Shown: piece by piece, positions 44,513-53,718 of the stretch
Layout of the letters: each line of letters begins with the position of its first letter
How positions within the stretch are numbered: position 1 is the stretch's first letter
Assembly (NCBI GenBank): GCA_023386315.1
Contig: JAEWJZ010000010.1
Location: forward strand, 372,001-436,000
Direction: 5' to 3'
Source: Bacillota bacterium
GTDB taxonomy: Bacteria; Bacillota; Clostridia; Lachnospirales; Lachnospiraceae
DNA length: 64,000 bases
Notes under the pieces: generated by a model
What the model was told of the DNA's origin: nothing
Seen by the model: the letters and a program-made list of their open reading frames with translations, nothing else
Database searches by the model: none
Program-made: the position numbers and the translations under genes

Positions 44513-45475
44513 ATGAATAAGGATACAGTTATAAAAAGTTTAAAAATTGCTGTCGCCGCCGTGCTCTCCATCGCAATTGCCGGAGAATTGGGACTTCGCT
44601 ATTCCGCTACTGCCGGAATCATCACAGTACTCAGCATTCAGAATACGAAAAAAGAAACCATAAAAAGCGCCCGGAACCGGACGCTGGCTTTTGTTTGTGC
44701 GCTCTTAATCGCAAGACTGTTTTTTGGAATCCTTGGCTTCACCCTCCCGGCATTTGCGGGATATTTATTTCTCTTTGCACTCCTGTGCTTCTATGCTGAC
44801 TGGGGAGAAGCCATTGCCATGGATTCTGTTCTCATCACCCATTTTCTCACCGAACATTCCATGGAGGCAGCTCTGATTGTCAATGAGGCAGCTCTCTTTT
44901 TCATCGGCACAACAGTTGGAATTTTAGTAAATCTGCATTTGCGTCGAAGGAAAAATGAATTTAAAAGACTTTCTGATGAAGTGGATACACGGATAAAAGA
45001 TACCATAAGCCAAATGTCCTGTTTCCTTCATTCGGAAGACAAAAGCAGCTGCAGACCGGCGGACCTTCTGTCCTTACAAAAGGCGCTCAGAGCTGCCAAA
45101 GCCTGTGCTTTAACTAATTATAACAATGCACTGTTTCAAAAAGACACCTACGAAGTTGACTACATTGAAATGCGCAGGCAGCAAAGCCTCCTGCTTTATG
45201 AGATTTATGAAAATATAAAATCCATTTCCTGTCTGCCTAAGGAGGCTATGGAAGTTTCTGCGCTGTTAATGAGAATTGAGCAGGGTTATCACAGAAACAA
45301 CACGGTAGAGGAGCTGTTAAAGGATTTAAATCTCCTGTTGCTGGAGTTAAAGGACCATGAGCTTCCATTAAGCAGAGAAGAATTTGAAGCAAGGGCCATA
45401 CTTTTTTATATTTTAAAACAGCTGCACAGACTCCTTTTGATCAAGCGGGAATTTATTTTAAATCACAGCAGCTGA
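44513..45475 (+). CDS. Aromatic acid exporter-family membrane protein (ArAE/FUSC)
   Basis: 320 residues. Four to six N-terminal helices (about 8-145; ATAGIITVLSIQNTKKETIKSARNRT is the family signature region, written here in outline) and a helical cytoplasmic C-terminal domain (about 150-320; cf. DUF939_C). Homologues are predicted to export aromatic acids. The ribosome site AAAGGAG is clear. Probably cotranscribed with the lipase-like gene; ends 2 nt before the convergent queF. Confidence 0.88.
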   Translation: MNKDTVIKSLKIAVAAVLSIAIAGELGLRYSATAGIITVLSIQNTKKETIKSARNRTLAFVCALLIARLFFGILGFTLPAFAGYLFLFALLCFYADWGEAIAMDSVLITHFLTEHSMEAALIVNEAALFFIGTTVGILVNLHLRRRKNEFKRLSDEVDTRIKDTISQMSCFLHSEDKSSCRPADLLSLQKALRAAKACALTNYNNALFQKDTYEVDYIEMRRQQSLLLYEIYENIKSISCLPKEAMEVSALLMRIEQGYHRNNTVEELLKDLNLLLLELKDHELPLSREEFEARAILFYILKQLHRLLLIKREFILNHSS

Positions 45476-45477
45476 TG

Positions 45478-45975
45478 CTACCGGTTGTCCACACGTTCCG
45501 GATAAAGATCGTGGGCCGAAAGCCGCTCCCATGCCACATGCTCCCATCTGGTTTCCGGCTTCCCATAGTTACAGTAGGGATCGATGGAGATACCGCCTCT
45601 TGGAGTAAATTTCCCCCAGACTTCAATATATTTGGGGTCCATGAGGGCAATTAAATCTTTCATGATCACATTCATACAGTCCTCATGGAAATCACCGTGA
45701 TTTCTGAAGCTGTATAAATAAAGCTTTAAAGACTTGCTTTCTACCATACGTTCACCTGGAACGTAGGAAATCGTAAGAAACGCAAAATCCGGCTGCCCGG
45801 TAATCGGACAAAGACTGGTAAATTCCGGGCAGTTGAATTTTACAAAATAATCATGATCCGGATGCTTGTTTAAAAAAGTCTCCAGTACTCCCGGGTTATA
45901 GTCTGTTTCATAAACGGTGCCCTGGCTTCCCAGATGAGTCAGCCCCTCTGTTTCTTTCAACGTTCTTCCTGCCAT
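45478..45975 (-). CDS. queF: NADPH-dependent 7-cyano-7-deazaguanine reductase QueF
   Basis: 165 residues, the unimodular (YkvM-type) form. The catalytic Cys is in [12 protein letters not shown] (Cys near 55, with Asp near 62), followed by [22 protein letters not shown]. It reduces preQ0 nitrile to preQ1 amine, the last free-base step to queuosine. Fifth gene of the riboswitch-controlled operon, 2 nt after queC. Confidence 0.96.
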   Translation of the reverse strand: MAGRTLKETEGLTHLGSQGTVYETDYNPGVLETFLNKHPDHDYFVKFNCPEFTSLCPITGQPDFAFLTISYVPGERMVESKSLKLYLYSFRNHGDFHEDCMNVIMKDLIALMDPKYIEVWGKFTPRGGISIDPYCNYGKPETRWEHVAWERLSAHDLYPERVDNR

Positions 45976-45977
45976 GT

Positions 45978-46667
45978 CTATTCCCCTTTCTTAAGTGCCG
46001 GATCTGCAACCCCGTTTTTAGCGAAGGCATCTGCGCGGTCAATACAGGTGCCGCATTTGCCGCAGGGTTCCTTCCCGCCCTCATAGCAGCTCCAGGTCAG
46101 TTCATAAGGTACATGAAGCATCAGCCCGCGTTCCACAACCTCTGCTTTGGTCCATAACACAAAGGGAGCCTTTATGGTAAGCTGATTGCCGCTTCCGATA
46201 TAAACAGCCCGGCTCATTGCTTCCTGAAAAGAATTACTGCAGTCCGGATAGGCATTTCCCGCCGCATCATCGCTGTGAGCACCGTAATAGATCACACTGC
46301 AGCCTTTTGACAGCGCAATACTGGCTGCGGAAGAGAGGAACAGTCCGTTACGGAACGGAACATAGGTGGATACGGGTTTTCCTTCGCTGCTCTCAAGCTG
46401 CTTCGCATAGCTTTTCCTGGGAATCTCCTGATTGGACCGGGTTAATAAGGAACAATCACTGTAAGCAAATATTCTGCTTAAATCAAGGCTCATAAATTCC
46501 ACCTCATAGTAATCTGCGATTTTTTTTGCAGCCTCCAGCTCCTTCTCATGCTTTTGCCCATAGGAAATGGAAAGTGTACAGACATTCCTGTTTCCATATT
46601 CTTCTATCGCCATTCCAAGGCATGTGGCGCTGTCTACGCCTCCGCTTAATAATACCAGTGCTCTCAT
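45978..46667 (-). CDS. queC: 7-cyano-7-deazaguanine synthase QueC
   Basis: 229 residues. The N-terminal PP-loop [13 protein letters not shown] binds ATP, and the C-terminal zinc site [15 protein letters not shown] has four cysteines. It converts 7-carboxy-7-deazaguanine to preQ0 using ammonia and ATP. Fourth gene of the operon, 22 nt after folE. Confidence 0.97.
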   Translation of the reverse strand: MRALVLLSGGVDSATCLGMAIEEYGNRNVCTLSISYGQKHEKELEAAKKIADYYEVEFMSLDLSRIFAYSDCSLLTRSNQEIPRKSYAKQLESSEGKPVSTYVPFRNGLFLSSAASIALSKGCSVIYYGAHSDDAAGNAYPDCSNSFQEAMSRAVYIGSGNQLTIKAPFVLWTKAEVVERGLMLHVPYELTWSCYEGGKEPCGKCGTCIDRADAFAKNGVADPALKKGE

Positions 46668-46689
46668 TTTTCTCTCCGTTTCTTTTTTC

Positions 46690-47259
46690 TTATATAATAC
46701 GTAATTCCGGCTCCGACCGGAAACGGCCCCTTAAGGTTATCGTTTTGGTCCTGGCCGAAGAACTTTTGATTCCTCTGGCAGTCATGCAGCTGTGGCTGCC
46801 CTCAATAATCACTTCTATGTCCTCTGAACCGGTGACTTCTGCCATAATTTCTGCAATATCAGAACCAATTCTCTCCTGAAGCGTTAGCCGTCTGGCTGCC
46901 ATATCCGCAATCCTGGCTATTTTGCTCAGCCCGATCACTTTCCCGTTTGGAATATAAGCGACTGTGACTTTCATATCGTACATCAGCGCCATATGATGTT
47001 CGCAGTAACTGAACACTTCTATATCCCTTACTACCACCATGTCCTCTCCCACCCCAGTTGTATCCATATCCTCTTCAAATGTTTTTCCGAACATCTGCGC
47101 GATCTCATGATTGGTATATTGAATCCCTTCAAAAACTTCCCCGAACATTTTAGCAACCCGCGCCGGCGTATCCTTTAAACCTTCCCTGTCCGGATCTTCT
47201 CCCAGCGCCTTTAATATGCCCCTCACATGTGTCTTTATTGCATCTGTATCAATTGCCAT
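46690..47259 (-). CDS. folE: GTP cyclohydrolase I FolE
   Basis: 189 residues, the type IA family. Zinc and active-site motifs [20 protein letters not shown] and [11 protein letters not shown] are all present. It forms dihydroneopterin triphosphate from GTP, the entry step shared by folate and queuosine synthesis. Its place inside the queD-queE-queC-queF operon indicates that this copy feeds preQ0 synthesis. Confidence 0.97.
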   Translation of the reverse strand: MAIDTDAIKTHVRGILKALGEDPDREGLKDTPARVAKMFGEVFEGIQYTNHEIAQMFGKTFEEDMDTTGVGEDMVVVRDIEVFSYCEHHMALMYDMKVTVAYIPNGKVIGLSKIARIADMAARRLTLQERIGSDIAEIMAEVTGSEDIEVIIEGSHSCMTARGIKSSSARTKTITLRGRFRSEPELRII

Positions 47260-47279
47260 AACTCGTTCCTCCCTTCCGG

Positions 47280-47948
47280 CTAAACGCCCACTGCATCGGA
47301 TCCCCAGATGATCTTATGCATCTGAAGCTGAAGAGTCACATCATTTAACCGGTTCTGTTTCATAAATTCCACGGCATCGGCCAGTGGAAGTCTGCCAAAT
47401 ACCGTGCTAAAATAGATATGGCACCGGCCGGAAAGCTTATAACTGTCTATAATTTCCACCGCCCGCTCCAGATCCTTTCTGCTTCCGGCAACGAATTTAA
47501 CCGTATCCTTCTGCTTTAAATAATCAAAATTGGACAGCCTCATTGCAGCCTCCATACCGCTGTCAGGAAGCTTATAATCCATGGTAAAGGTAAGCGCATC
47601 TGTTTCACGCTGGTAATCTGAAAGATCTGCACTTCCATTTGTTTCAACCTCTACCCGGAGCTCATCATCTAATAAAAGAAGGGAAAGAAGATCTCCGATG
47701 CCTGGTTGAATAAGCGGCTCGCCCCCGGTGAGAGTCACATTTTTTATACCCAGTTCTTTTATGTATTCATAAATATCAAGTTCACTCATCGTTCTTCCGT
47801 GTGCCAGGGCATCCTTTGCCCAGGCAGTATCGCAATAAGAGCAGGAAAGGTTGCAGCCATAAAAACGGATAAACACAGCCAGCTGGCCTGCGCATATCCC
47901 CTCCCCGTTGATACTTACAAACGTTTCCGCTACATTATATTCTGCCAT
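47280..47948 (-). CDS. queE: 7-carboxy-7-deazaguanine synthase QueE (radical SAM)
   Basis: 222 residues. A radical SAM cluster motif C-x3-C-x2-C in [12 protein letters not shown] (about 31-38), SAM-binding TLTGGEPL, and a start [11 protein letters not shown] typical of QueE. It rearranges 6-carboxytetrahydropterin to 7-carboxy-7-deazaguanine. The ATG at 47948 follows GGGGAGG; it overlaps the 3' end of queD by 14 nt. Other in-frame ATGs upstream lack ribosome sites. Confidence 0.96.
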   Translation of the reverse strand: MAEYNVAETFVSINGEGICAGQLAVFIRFYGCNLSCSYCDTAWAKDALAHGRTMSELDIYEYIKELGIKNVTLTGGEPLIQPGIGDLLSLLLLDDELRVEVETNGSADLSDYQRETDALTFTMDYKLPDSGMEAAMRLSNFDYLKQKDTVKFVAGSRKDLERAVEIIDSYKLSGRCHIYFSTVFGRLPLADAVEFMKQNRLNDVTLQLQMHKIIWGSDAVGV

Positions 47949-48372
47949 GGCTATCCTCCCCATAAGAAGCGCAGTTTGCAGGAGTCTCATACACCCTGGC
48001 GGATTTCACGTTATATCCCTTTTGACTCATTTTTTGATAGAAGTATCTGGAAAACTCTTCTGCTGTCGGGCGGAAATTTAATTCAACCAGTAAAAACCCC
48101 TCCTCCTTCAAAGCATGTAAGGTTTCAGGCTTCAGCGAGTTTTCTTCCATGATCAGAGAATGATCTAAATAATCTGTTTCTTCTTTTAAATCCTCTTTCA
48201 GCCTGGAAAAATCAACGATCATTCCCTGTGTCTGCCCTGCTTTTTGCAGTAACGGACTTTGAATTTCGATCACGACTCTCCACCTGTGGCCGTGGATATT
48301 TTTGCATTTTCCTTCATAGCCCTTTAAAAAATGGGCTGAATCAAAGCTTTGTTCTGTTTCCAGGTAATACAT
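47935..48372 (-). CDS. queD: 6-carboxy-5,6,7,8-tetrahydropterin synthase QueD
   Basis: 145 residues of the PTPS/QueD family. Zinc histidines in SFDSAHFL and NIHGHRW, catalytic Cys in EGKCKNIHGH, and GMIVDFSRLKEDL, DHSLI and PTAEEFSRYFY motifs. It makes 6-carboxytetrahydropterin from dihydroneopterin triphosphate. The ATG at 48372 is chosen from homology (MYYLETEQSFDSAHF) and AAAGGG upstream; the longer ORF extends into the riboswitch leader. First gene of the operon. Confidence 0.95.
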   Translation of the reverse strand: MYYLETEQSFDSAHFLKGYEGKCKNIHGHRWRVVIEIQSPLLQKAGQTQGMIVDFSRLKEDLKEETDYLDHSLIMEENSLKPETLHALKEEGFLLVELNFRPTAEEFSRYFYQKMSQKGYNVKSARVYETPANCASYGEDSHGRI

Positions 48373-48430
48373 GGGTCCCTTTGTCCTTTCGAATTTCGGA
48401 GGCCGGATTTTAACTTTGCCGTATAATCGC

Positions 48431-48461
48431 AAAAAAAGCAGACATATGACTATGCCTGCTT
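48431..48461 (-). terminator. Leader terminator before queD
   Basis: AAGCAGGCATA pairs with TATGTCTGCTT (11 bp, one G-U), followed on the minus strand by TTTTTTT. It is about 60 bp upstream of queD and downstream of the preQ1 aptamer, so it probably serves as the transcription-attenuation platform. A further run of eight T (48476-48483) follows an upstream weaker hairpin that includes the aptamer tail. Confidence 0.8.
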
Positions 48462-48528
48462 TCTCTATCTGCACGAAAAAAAAGCTATAAAACTCTGATA
48501 ACTTTTCATTCCAACAATATTAAAATCA

Positions 48529-48574
48529 GCCCTAGTTTTGTTTATAGACAGGATGGTACTAATGAACTGTCTTC
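48529..48574 (-). ncRNA. preQ1-I riboswitch aptamer (candidate)
   Basis: On the minus strand, stem GACAG/CTGTC (48567-48571 with 48547-48551) encloses a loop beginning TTC and containing TAG and ACC. It is followed by the A-rich tail TATAAACAAAACTAGG, whose CTA can pair with the loop TAG to form the H-type pseudoknot of preQ1-I aptamers. It lies between a promoter and a terminator before queD, the expected place. Confidence 0.75.
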
Positions 48575-48586
48575 TATGCGGTTAAA

Positions 48587-48615
48587 AGTATAACACTGTT
48601 TTTAACGTGCGTCAA
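48587..48615 (-). promoter_or_regulatory. Promoter of the queuosine operon
   Basis: Minus strand TTGACG (complement of 48610-48615), 17 bp, TATACT (complement of 48587-48592). The predicted start near 48580 is a few bases before the preQ1 aptamer. Confidence 0.78.
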
Positions 48616-48635
48616 GTCAGGGAACTTTTTCCCTG

Positions 48636-48872
48636 TTACCGGATTGCCTGAGGAAAGCTAAATACAGGAAGAGGATCATACCGGCTTTCTGTCTGCCTCA
48701 ATCGGCACACATTCCCGCCGTAATACTCCTCTGCATAATCCTGCAGCCGGTTATAGGGGAAGTTGACATAGGAACCTTCTGTCAGTCCTTTTAAATACTG
48801 AAACCTGGGATAAAGCCACTGTCTGTCAATCTCCCCATAGCAGTCATTTTCCCACACAGACTGTATCCCCAT
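48636..48872 (-). pseudogene. C-terminal remnant of a berberine-bridge (BBE) FAD-linked oxidase
   Basis: About 78 codons ending in EEYYGGNVCRLRQTESRYDP and VFSFPQAIR. This matches the BBE tail of FAD_binding_4 oxidoreductases, whose usual pattern is YYG-N-RL--K-KYDP-NVF-FPQSI; GSYVNFP upstream also fits. The flavin-binding domains (normally about 400 more residues) are missing: the preceding sequence is the end of the GH4 gene. There is no ribosome site. It is best read as a leftover of a deleted gene, although a short expressed protein cannot be excluded. Confidence 0.7.
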
Positions 48873-48902
48873 AATCACTGAGAATGTCTTTGTTTACCGT
48901 GA

Positions 48903-50279
48903 TTATTTACTCTCCGCTTCTAGCTGCGCGATCTTTTCCTGAAACTGCGGCAGATGCTTCTTGTGAGCCACTAAAAGTTCATCAAGGATCGTCCGCGCGA
49001 TCTTTCCGCTTGGCACCAGCGGATTTAATGTAAATGCCTGCTGTGCAGTTCCGTAATCACCGGTAACTGCAGCTTTAATGGTCGTCAGTTCCATATCCTT
49101 CATCAGCTGCAGAAGCCCTCTGGTGGAAGAATCAAAGCTGCCCCATGAGATGGGAACAGGACCGCCTGCCGTAATAATACTGCTGACTTCAACCACCACA
49201 TCATCCGGCAGATCCGAGATTGCACCGTTATTTCTGGTGCTCACAACCATGGTGGTCTTCTTATCATTATAAATGGATGCAATCAGCTCACAGGCCGCAT
49301 CGGAATAGAAGGCACCGCCGCGCTTTTCAAGCTGAACCGGCTTTATATTTAAATCAGGGTCCTTATAAAGTTCAAAAAGCTCTGCTTCTGTCTTCTTTAC
49401 AAGCTCTGCTCTGGTTTCCCCTTTTGCAAACGCCTCCAGCTCTTCCTTCAGCATATCATCCGTAATATAGTAATACCGGTGATACATACATGGAATGATT
49501 CCCAGATCCCTGATCTGATCTGCTAAAAAAGCAATATTGGGTATGTTTTGAACACCGGAACTTTTCAGCCCCTGCATGGCATTTTTAAGACCATCCGGCT
49601 TTGTATAGACCGCCTCAAGAACCTCTCCTGTCTTTTCCACACCCTCATGATTCCATACTCTGTGCCAGTGGAAATGGTTTAAACCGCCGAAACGGAAAAA
49701 CAAATCCTCTTCCTTTTCCTGCAAAGCTCCTGCTGCAATCTTTCTGCACATGATGGGAACGTTGCAAAGTCCCACTACCTTATCCCATTTGCCGTAACGC
49801 ATCACTGCTTCGGTCACCATGCCGGAAGGATTCGTAAAGTTCACAAGCCATGCATCCGGACAGAGTTCCTTCATATCCTCCACAATTTCCAGAATGACTG
49901 GAACTGTACGAAATGCCTTAAACATACCGCCTGCACCATTGGTTTCCTGTCCGATTACTCCGTGTGACAGAGGAATCCGTTCGTCCTTAATCCGTGCATC
50001 CAAAAGTCCTACCCGAAACTGGGTGGAAACAAAATCTGCATCCTTTAAAGCGGCTCTCCGGTCCAGAGTTAAATGAACTTCCCAGTCAAGGCCTGCCGCC
50101 TTCACCATGCGCTTTGCAAGATTGCCTACAATTTCCAGCTTTTCTTTTCCTTCTTCAATATCCACCAGCCAGATTTCTCCGATGGGAAGTTCCCCTTTCC
50201 GTTTGATAAAACCTTCTATCAGTTCGGGAGTATAACTGGACCCGCCTCCAATGGTTACTATTTTAATTTTCCCTTTCAT
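48903..50279 (-). CDS. GH4 6-phospho-beta-glucosidase
   Basis: 458 residues of the NAD- and metal-dependent GH4 family. It starts with a Rossmann motif KIVTIGGGSSYTPELIEG; NFTNPSGMVTEAV and GLCNVPI (metal-ligand Cys) and GGLNHFHWHRV follow. GH4 enzymes hydrolyse 6-phospho-glycosides by an oxidation-elimination mechanism using NAD and Mn. The LicH/CelF-like sequence favours a 6-phospho-beta-glucosidase, but alpha specificity cannot be excluded. The ATG at 50279 follows GGAGGT. It lies downstream of the RpiR gene and after its terminator, behind a possible operator. Confidence 0.9.
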   Translation of the reverse strand: MKGKIKIVTIGGGSSYTPELIEGFIKRKGELPIGEIWLVDIEEGKEKLEIVGNLAKRMVKAAGLDWEVHLTLDRRAALKDADFVSTQFRVGLLDARIKDERIPLSHGVIGQETNGAGGMFKAFRTVPVILEIVEDMKELCPDAWLVNFTNPSGMVTEAVMRYGKWDKVVGLCNVPIMCRKIAAGALQEKEEDLFFRFGGLNHFHWHRVWNHEGVEKTGEVLEAVYTKPDGLKNAMQGLKSSGVQNIPNIAFLADQIRDLGIIPCMYHRYYYITDDMLKEELEAFAKGETRAELVKKTEAELFELYKDPDLNIKPVQLEKRGGAFYSDAACELIASIYNDKKTTMVVSTRNNGAISDLPDDVVVEVSSIITAGGPVPISWGSFDSSTRGLLQLMKDMELTTIKAAVTGDYGTAQQAFTLNPLVPSGKIARTILDELLVAHKKHLPQFQEKIAQLEAESK

Positions 50280-50354
50280 CTGCTTACCTCCTGGTATTTG
50301 ATAAAAAAAGCATACTCCAAAAATCTCTGAAAGGGAACGGATTTGCCTTCTTTG

Positions 50355-50386
50355 GGAACAAGCATGGGTGTTTTGGCATTTGTTCC
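50355..50386. promoter_or_regulatory. Possible RpiR operator upstream of the GH4 gene
   Basis: GGAACAA (50355-50361) and TTGTTCC (50380-50386) form a perfect 7-bp inverted repeat with an 18-bp spacer, between the RpiR terminator and the GH4 start. Confidence 0.45.
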
Positions 50387-50388
50387 AC

Positions 50389-50416
50389 AAAAAAAACAGG
50401 GTGTTTCATCCCTGTT
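50389..50416 (-). terminator. Terminator of the RpiR gene
   Basis: CAGGG/CCCTG hairpin extended by A-T pairs and overlapping the RpiR stop codon, followed on the minus strand by eight T residues. Confidence 0.75.
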
Positions 50417-51152
50417 TCTTTTCCATGGTCAGCCTTGCTAAAGCTTCCACAATATAAACTGCCGGAATCTGAGAAGTGATATCCACCTTCATCTCTTCCA
50501 TTTCTTTTCTCTCTTTTTGAATGTAATAGGAAATATTGTAATCCGATATTCTTGCCAGAGTGCTGTTCCTGCTGTTGGTAATGGATACCAGAGTACTGCT
50601 GCTTTCCTTCAAAATAGAAGAATTCTCTATGATTATATTGGTCTCCCCTTCCACAGACAAAACAATAATAATGCTTTCCTCCGGAAATTCCAGATTAATT
50701 GGAAACATGGGACCGTTAATCCCCGTGGAAAAGATTCCGATATTGCAGAAATAGCGGCTTGCGTACTCAGCCATAATTCCTGAATTACCGGTACCAATGA
50801 ATATAATCTGCCGTTTACCTGCAATCACTCCGGCGATTGTATCCAGCTGTTTTTGAAAAGCATCTGTATTGACCCGTTCAAAAAAATCCGTGATGGAAGA
50901 TAAATCAAACCGTTTTTTCACAGACCCTTTCTTTTCCTTCTCCAGCTTAAACCGTACCTTAAATTCAGAAAAGCCGCTGCACATGGCCTTTCTGCAGAAC
51001 CGGGTGATGGTAGTGGTGGACACATGTGCTTCCTTCGCCACCTCCCGGATTGTCATATATGGTATCTTCTCACTGTTTTTTAATATATAGTTGTAAACCT
51101 CGTAGTCCAGTTCCCCAAATTGTTCCATCACCTGACGGGAAAACAATGTCAT
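50406..51152 (-). CDS. RpiR/MurR-family transcriptional regulator
   Basis: 248 residues: an N-terminal HTH (about 1-75; MTIREVAKEAHVSTTTITRFCRKAMCSGFSEFKVRF in outline) and a SIS sugar-phosphate isomerase domain (about 105-240; IFIGTGNSGIMAEYASRYF, ESIIIVLSVEGETNII). It should sense a sugar phosphate and control the GH4 gene just downstream, and perhaps the transporter-methyltransferase genes upstream. Two in-frame ATGs two codons apart occur; the second has better spacing from AAGGGG. Confidence 0.9.
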   Translation of the reverse strand: MTLFSRQVMEQFGELDYEVYNYILKNSEKIPYMTIREVAKEAHVSTTTITRFCRKAMCSGFSEFKVRFKLEKEKKGSVKKRFDLSSITDFFERVNTDAFQKQLDTIAGVIAGKRQIIFIGTGNSGIMAEYASRYFCNIGIFSTGINGPMFPINLEFPEESIIIVLSVEGETNIIIENSSILKESSSTLVSITNSRNSTLARISDYNISYYIQKERKEMEEMKVDITSQIPAVYIVEALARLTMEKKQG

Positions 51153-51179
51153 TGCCATTCACCCCTTAAAAATCCTGTT

Positions 51180-52121
51180 TCATCTGTTTTTCTGATACCA
51201 GGTAAAAATCTCATGAATATCCTCCGGCGTGGTGCGGCAGCATCCTCCGATTAAACCGGCACCAGCCTCATACCACCTGGCTGCCCACTGACCGTACTGC
51301 CCCGGTTCCTTCACTCCATGCCATTTCTTACAGCAGGCATCATAAGTTTCCCCGCTGTTGGGATAAGCAACAATGGGAAGGCTTGTATGCGTTTTGTATA
51401 TTTTTATTATATCCGTCACCAGATGGGGCTGGGTGCAGTTTACACCAATTGCCTTTAAATGTTTCAATCCTGCCAGGGCCTTTACACACGCTTCTATAGT
51501 ATCTCCTCCATTAATCTGGCTGCTGTTCTTAAATGAAAAGCTGATATAATAATCAGCGCTTAACTGTTCCATCACTCTGGCACAGACAACAGCCTCATAA
51601 AGACAGGGAAATGTCTCCAGCGCAAACATTTCCGCCCCTGCTTCTTTTAAAATCTCCATCCTGTCCCTGTGAAATTCTTCCAGCTCCTTCTCCGTTACCT
51701 GGTAATTGCCGGTGTATTCAGAGCCATCAGCCAGATAAGCGCCGTAAGGTCCGATCGAGCCGACAGCAAGAGGCAGACATCTGCCGGTGCTTTTCCCCTC
51801 TTCCTCCCACCATCGGCTTCTGGTTTCAAGAAGAAGTTCCATGGAACGGGCGATGAAATCCCTTGCTTCCTGTCTGGAATAACCTTTCTTTAAAAATCCG
51901 GCAATGCTGGCCTGATAGCTGGCAGAGGTTCCTGCATCTGCTCCGTTTTTAAAATAGTCATAATGGACATCACTAATTGCCTGTGGCTGGCTCTCCAGCA
52001 CTTTCGCGCTCCAAAGCTCATCGTTTAAATCAAGCCCTTTCTTTTCAAGCTCCGTAGCCATGGCTCCGTCCAGAATAATTAAATCCTTCTCTTTTCTCAT
52101 TTCGTCAAAACTTGTTCTCAT
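51180..52121 (-). CDS. mmuM: Homocysteine S-methyltransferase MmuM
   Basis: 313 residues. The barrel starts with ILDGAMATELEKKG, and the zinc-binding cysteines are in GVNCTQP (near 225) and GGCCRTTP (near 295). It transfers a methyl group from S-methylmethionine (or SAM) to homocysteine, making methionine. The ATG is immediately after the transporter stop, whose last codons contain the GGAGGAG ribosome site, so the two are coupled. The transporter may import its substrate. Confidence 0.94.
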   Translation of the reverse strand: MRTSFDEMRKEKDLIILDGAMATELEKKGLDLNDELWSAKVLESQPQAISDVHYDYFKNGADAGTSASYQASIAGFLKKGYSRQEARDFIARSMELLLETRSRWWEEEGKSTGRCLPLAVGSIGPYGAYLADGSEYTGNYQVTEKELEEFHRDRMEILKEAGAEMFALETFPCLYEAVVCARVMEQLSADYYISFSFKNSSQINGGDTIEACVKALAGLKHLKAIGVNCTQPHLVTDIIKIYKTHTSLPIVAYPNSGETYDACCKKWHGVKEPGQYGQWAARWYEAGAGLIGGCCRTTPEDIHEIFTWYQKNR

Positions 52122-53540
52122 CTATTCTTCTCCTCCCTTTAAAACCACCGGCGGCGGATTTTCCCCCCTGTTTTTAGCCGGTAAAAACCGATACCAGAAA
52201 TCATCAAACAACCTGAAAATTTCTTTCTGCTTTGCATAAATAAAGATCAGTGTAATAATCACATAAGATGCCGTTAATATATCGGTAAATGCCCATAAAA
52301 CATCGGCTTTTATATTATAAAAGATCAGACATGGAATCAGATAGTAAACCATATAAACCGGCATGGCAAGTTTATTAAGCCTTGTATCTCCCAGTGCGTA
52401 GTTTACCGACTTTTCACAGGCATAATACATTCCGATTATGGTTGTCCAGGCAAAAACAGCGATTGCAAGAGAAATCATCACCCCTCCGCTGCTGCCGTAC
52501 GCCTGCTTAAAAGCGATGGTGGTAAGGGCTCCGGAGGTGGCATCTGCCGTAATATAGGCATCTGTGGAAAGAATGGAAAATGCGGTGATGCTGCAGATCA
52601 CAATGGTATCTAAAAAGATCTCTCCCCAGCCCCAGGAAGACTGCCTCACCGGATGGTCGGTCTTTGCAGAGGCATGAGCGATAATCCCGTAACCGGTTCC
52701 TGCATCATTGGAATAAAGCCCTCTCGCTACACCGAACTGAATGGCATCCCGGACAGTCGCTCCTGCAAATCCCCCTGCTGCTGCAGTGGGAGTAAAAGCT
52801 GACCGAAAGATCAGCAGGATGATTTCAGGAACTCTCTGGTAATTTATAATAATAATACCAATACCAGCCATGACATAGAAAACAGCCATAACAGGAATTA
52901 CCTTTTCCATAAAAAGAGAGATTCTCTTTAAACCTCCGGCAATCGTGACAAAACAGGTGATGCCAATGAGTAAAACAGTGATCCCGGGGGCGATTCCCAG
53001 CCCTTCCTTTATGGAACTTGTGACTGCTTCCGTCTGGACACAGCAGGTCCATGGTCCGAATACCAGGCAGAACACGGCTAATATGACAGCCCCCTTATTC
53101 CAGCCAAATGCATTCTTCATAACGAAGGAACGGTCGCAGACATATTCATCCATGGATTTCTCATATTTCTGGCGGTACCGCTGACCGATCATGATTTCAC
53201 TGGCCTTTATGGACATTCCAAAAAAGGCAGAAACCCACATCCAGAACAGCGCTCCCGGTCCGCCGCTGACAATGGCAGTCGCCACACCGCTGATATTGCC
53301 TGTACCAATGGTATTGGCAAGTGCCGTACATGCGGCCGCAAAACCGGAAACCGTTCCCTCCCCCTCTGATTTGTGAAACATCTTTCCGTAAGTGTTTTTA
53401 AAATGGAAAAGCACTTTTCTCTGGTAAATGAAACGGAAACGAACCGTTAAATAGATCCCGGTGCCTACCAGGATAATAATCATTGGCAGTCCCCAGATCA
53501 GATCATCCAGCCAGTATAAAAAATCTGACAGTGACTTCAT
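52122..53540 (-). CDS. AGCS-family sodium:amino acid symporter
   Basis: 472 residues, about eleven membrane helices. AGCS (AlsT) signatures: TALANTIGTGNISGVATAIVSGGPGALFWMW in outline near residue 75-105, and GLYSNDAGTGYGIIAHASAKTDHPVRQ near 270. These transporters take up alanine, glycine or other neutral amino acids with sodium. Directly coupled to mmuM, so S-methylmethionine or methionine-related substrates are possible; this is inferred from context alone. Confidence 0.92.
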   Translation of the reverse strand: MKSLSDFLYWLDDLIWGLPMIIILVGTGIYLTVRFRFIYQRKVLFHFKNTYGKMFHKSEGEGTVSGFAAACTALANTIGTGNISGVATAIVSGGPGALFWMWVSAFFGMSIKASEIMIGQRYRQKYEKSMDEYVCDRSFVMKNAFGWNKGAVILAVFCLVFGPWTCCVQTEAVTSSIKEGLGIAPGITVLLIGITCFVTIAGGLKRISLFMEKVIPVMAVFYVMAGIGIIIINYQRVPEIILLIFRSAFTPTAAAGGFAGATVRDAIQFGVARGLYSNDAGTGYGIIAHASAKTDHPVRQSSWGWGEIFLDTIVICSITAFSILSTDAYITADATSGALTTIAFKQAYGSSGGVMISLAIAVFAWTTIIGMYYACEKSVNYALGDTRLNKLAMPVYMVYYLIPCLIFYNIKADVLWAFTDILTASYVIITLIFIYAKQKEIFRLFDDFWYRFLPAKNRGENPPPVVLKGGEE

Positions 53541-53656
53541 GCTGATGGATCCTCTCTTTTCTTTTGTTTATTGATTCATCTGTTGCTACTAGGTATTATA
53601 AGACACAGGCCTAAGATTCAGCAACCTGTTTTGTATTTTCTCAGGAATTTGCACGC

Positions 53657-53696
53657 AAAAAATGCTTTCTTTGAAGTTTTTACCTCAAAGAAAGCA
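53657..53696 (-). terminator. Terminator of the amidase gene
   Basis: A perfect 12-bp stem TGCTTTCTTTGA / TCAAAGAAAGCA (53663-53674 with 53685-53696), followed on the minus strand by TTTTTT, 23 bp past the amidase stop codon. Confidence 0.9.
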
Positions 53697-53718
53697 CTAA
53701 TCATCGGCAGTTTTAACG

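Noticed and set aside
44791..45006. Minus-strand ORF opposite the aromatic acid exporter
   Set aside because: Shadow frame of a well-supported membrane protein; no start signal.
53541..53656. T-box or SAM riboswitch before the AGCS transporter-mmuM operon
   Set aside because: Only about 115 bp is available, with no T-box sequence, no K-turn and no terminator in the right direction.
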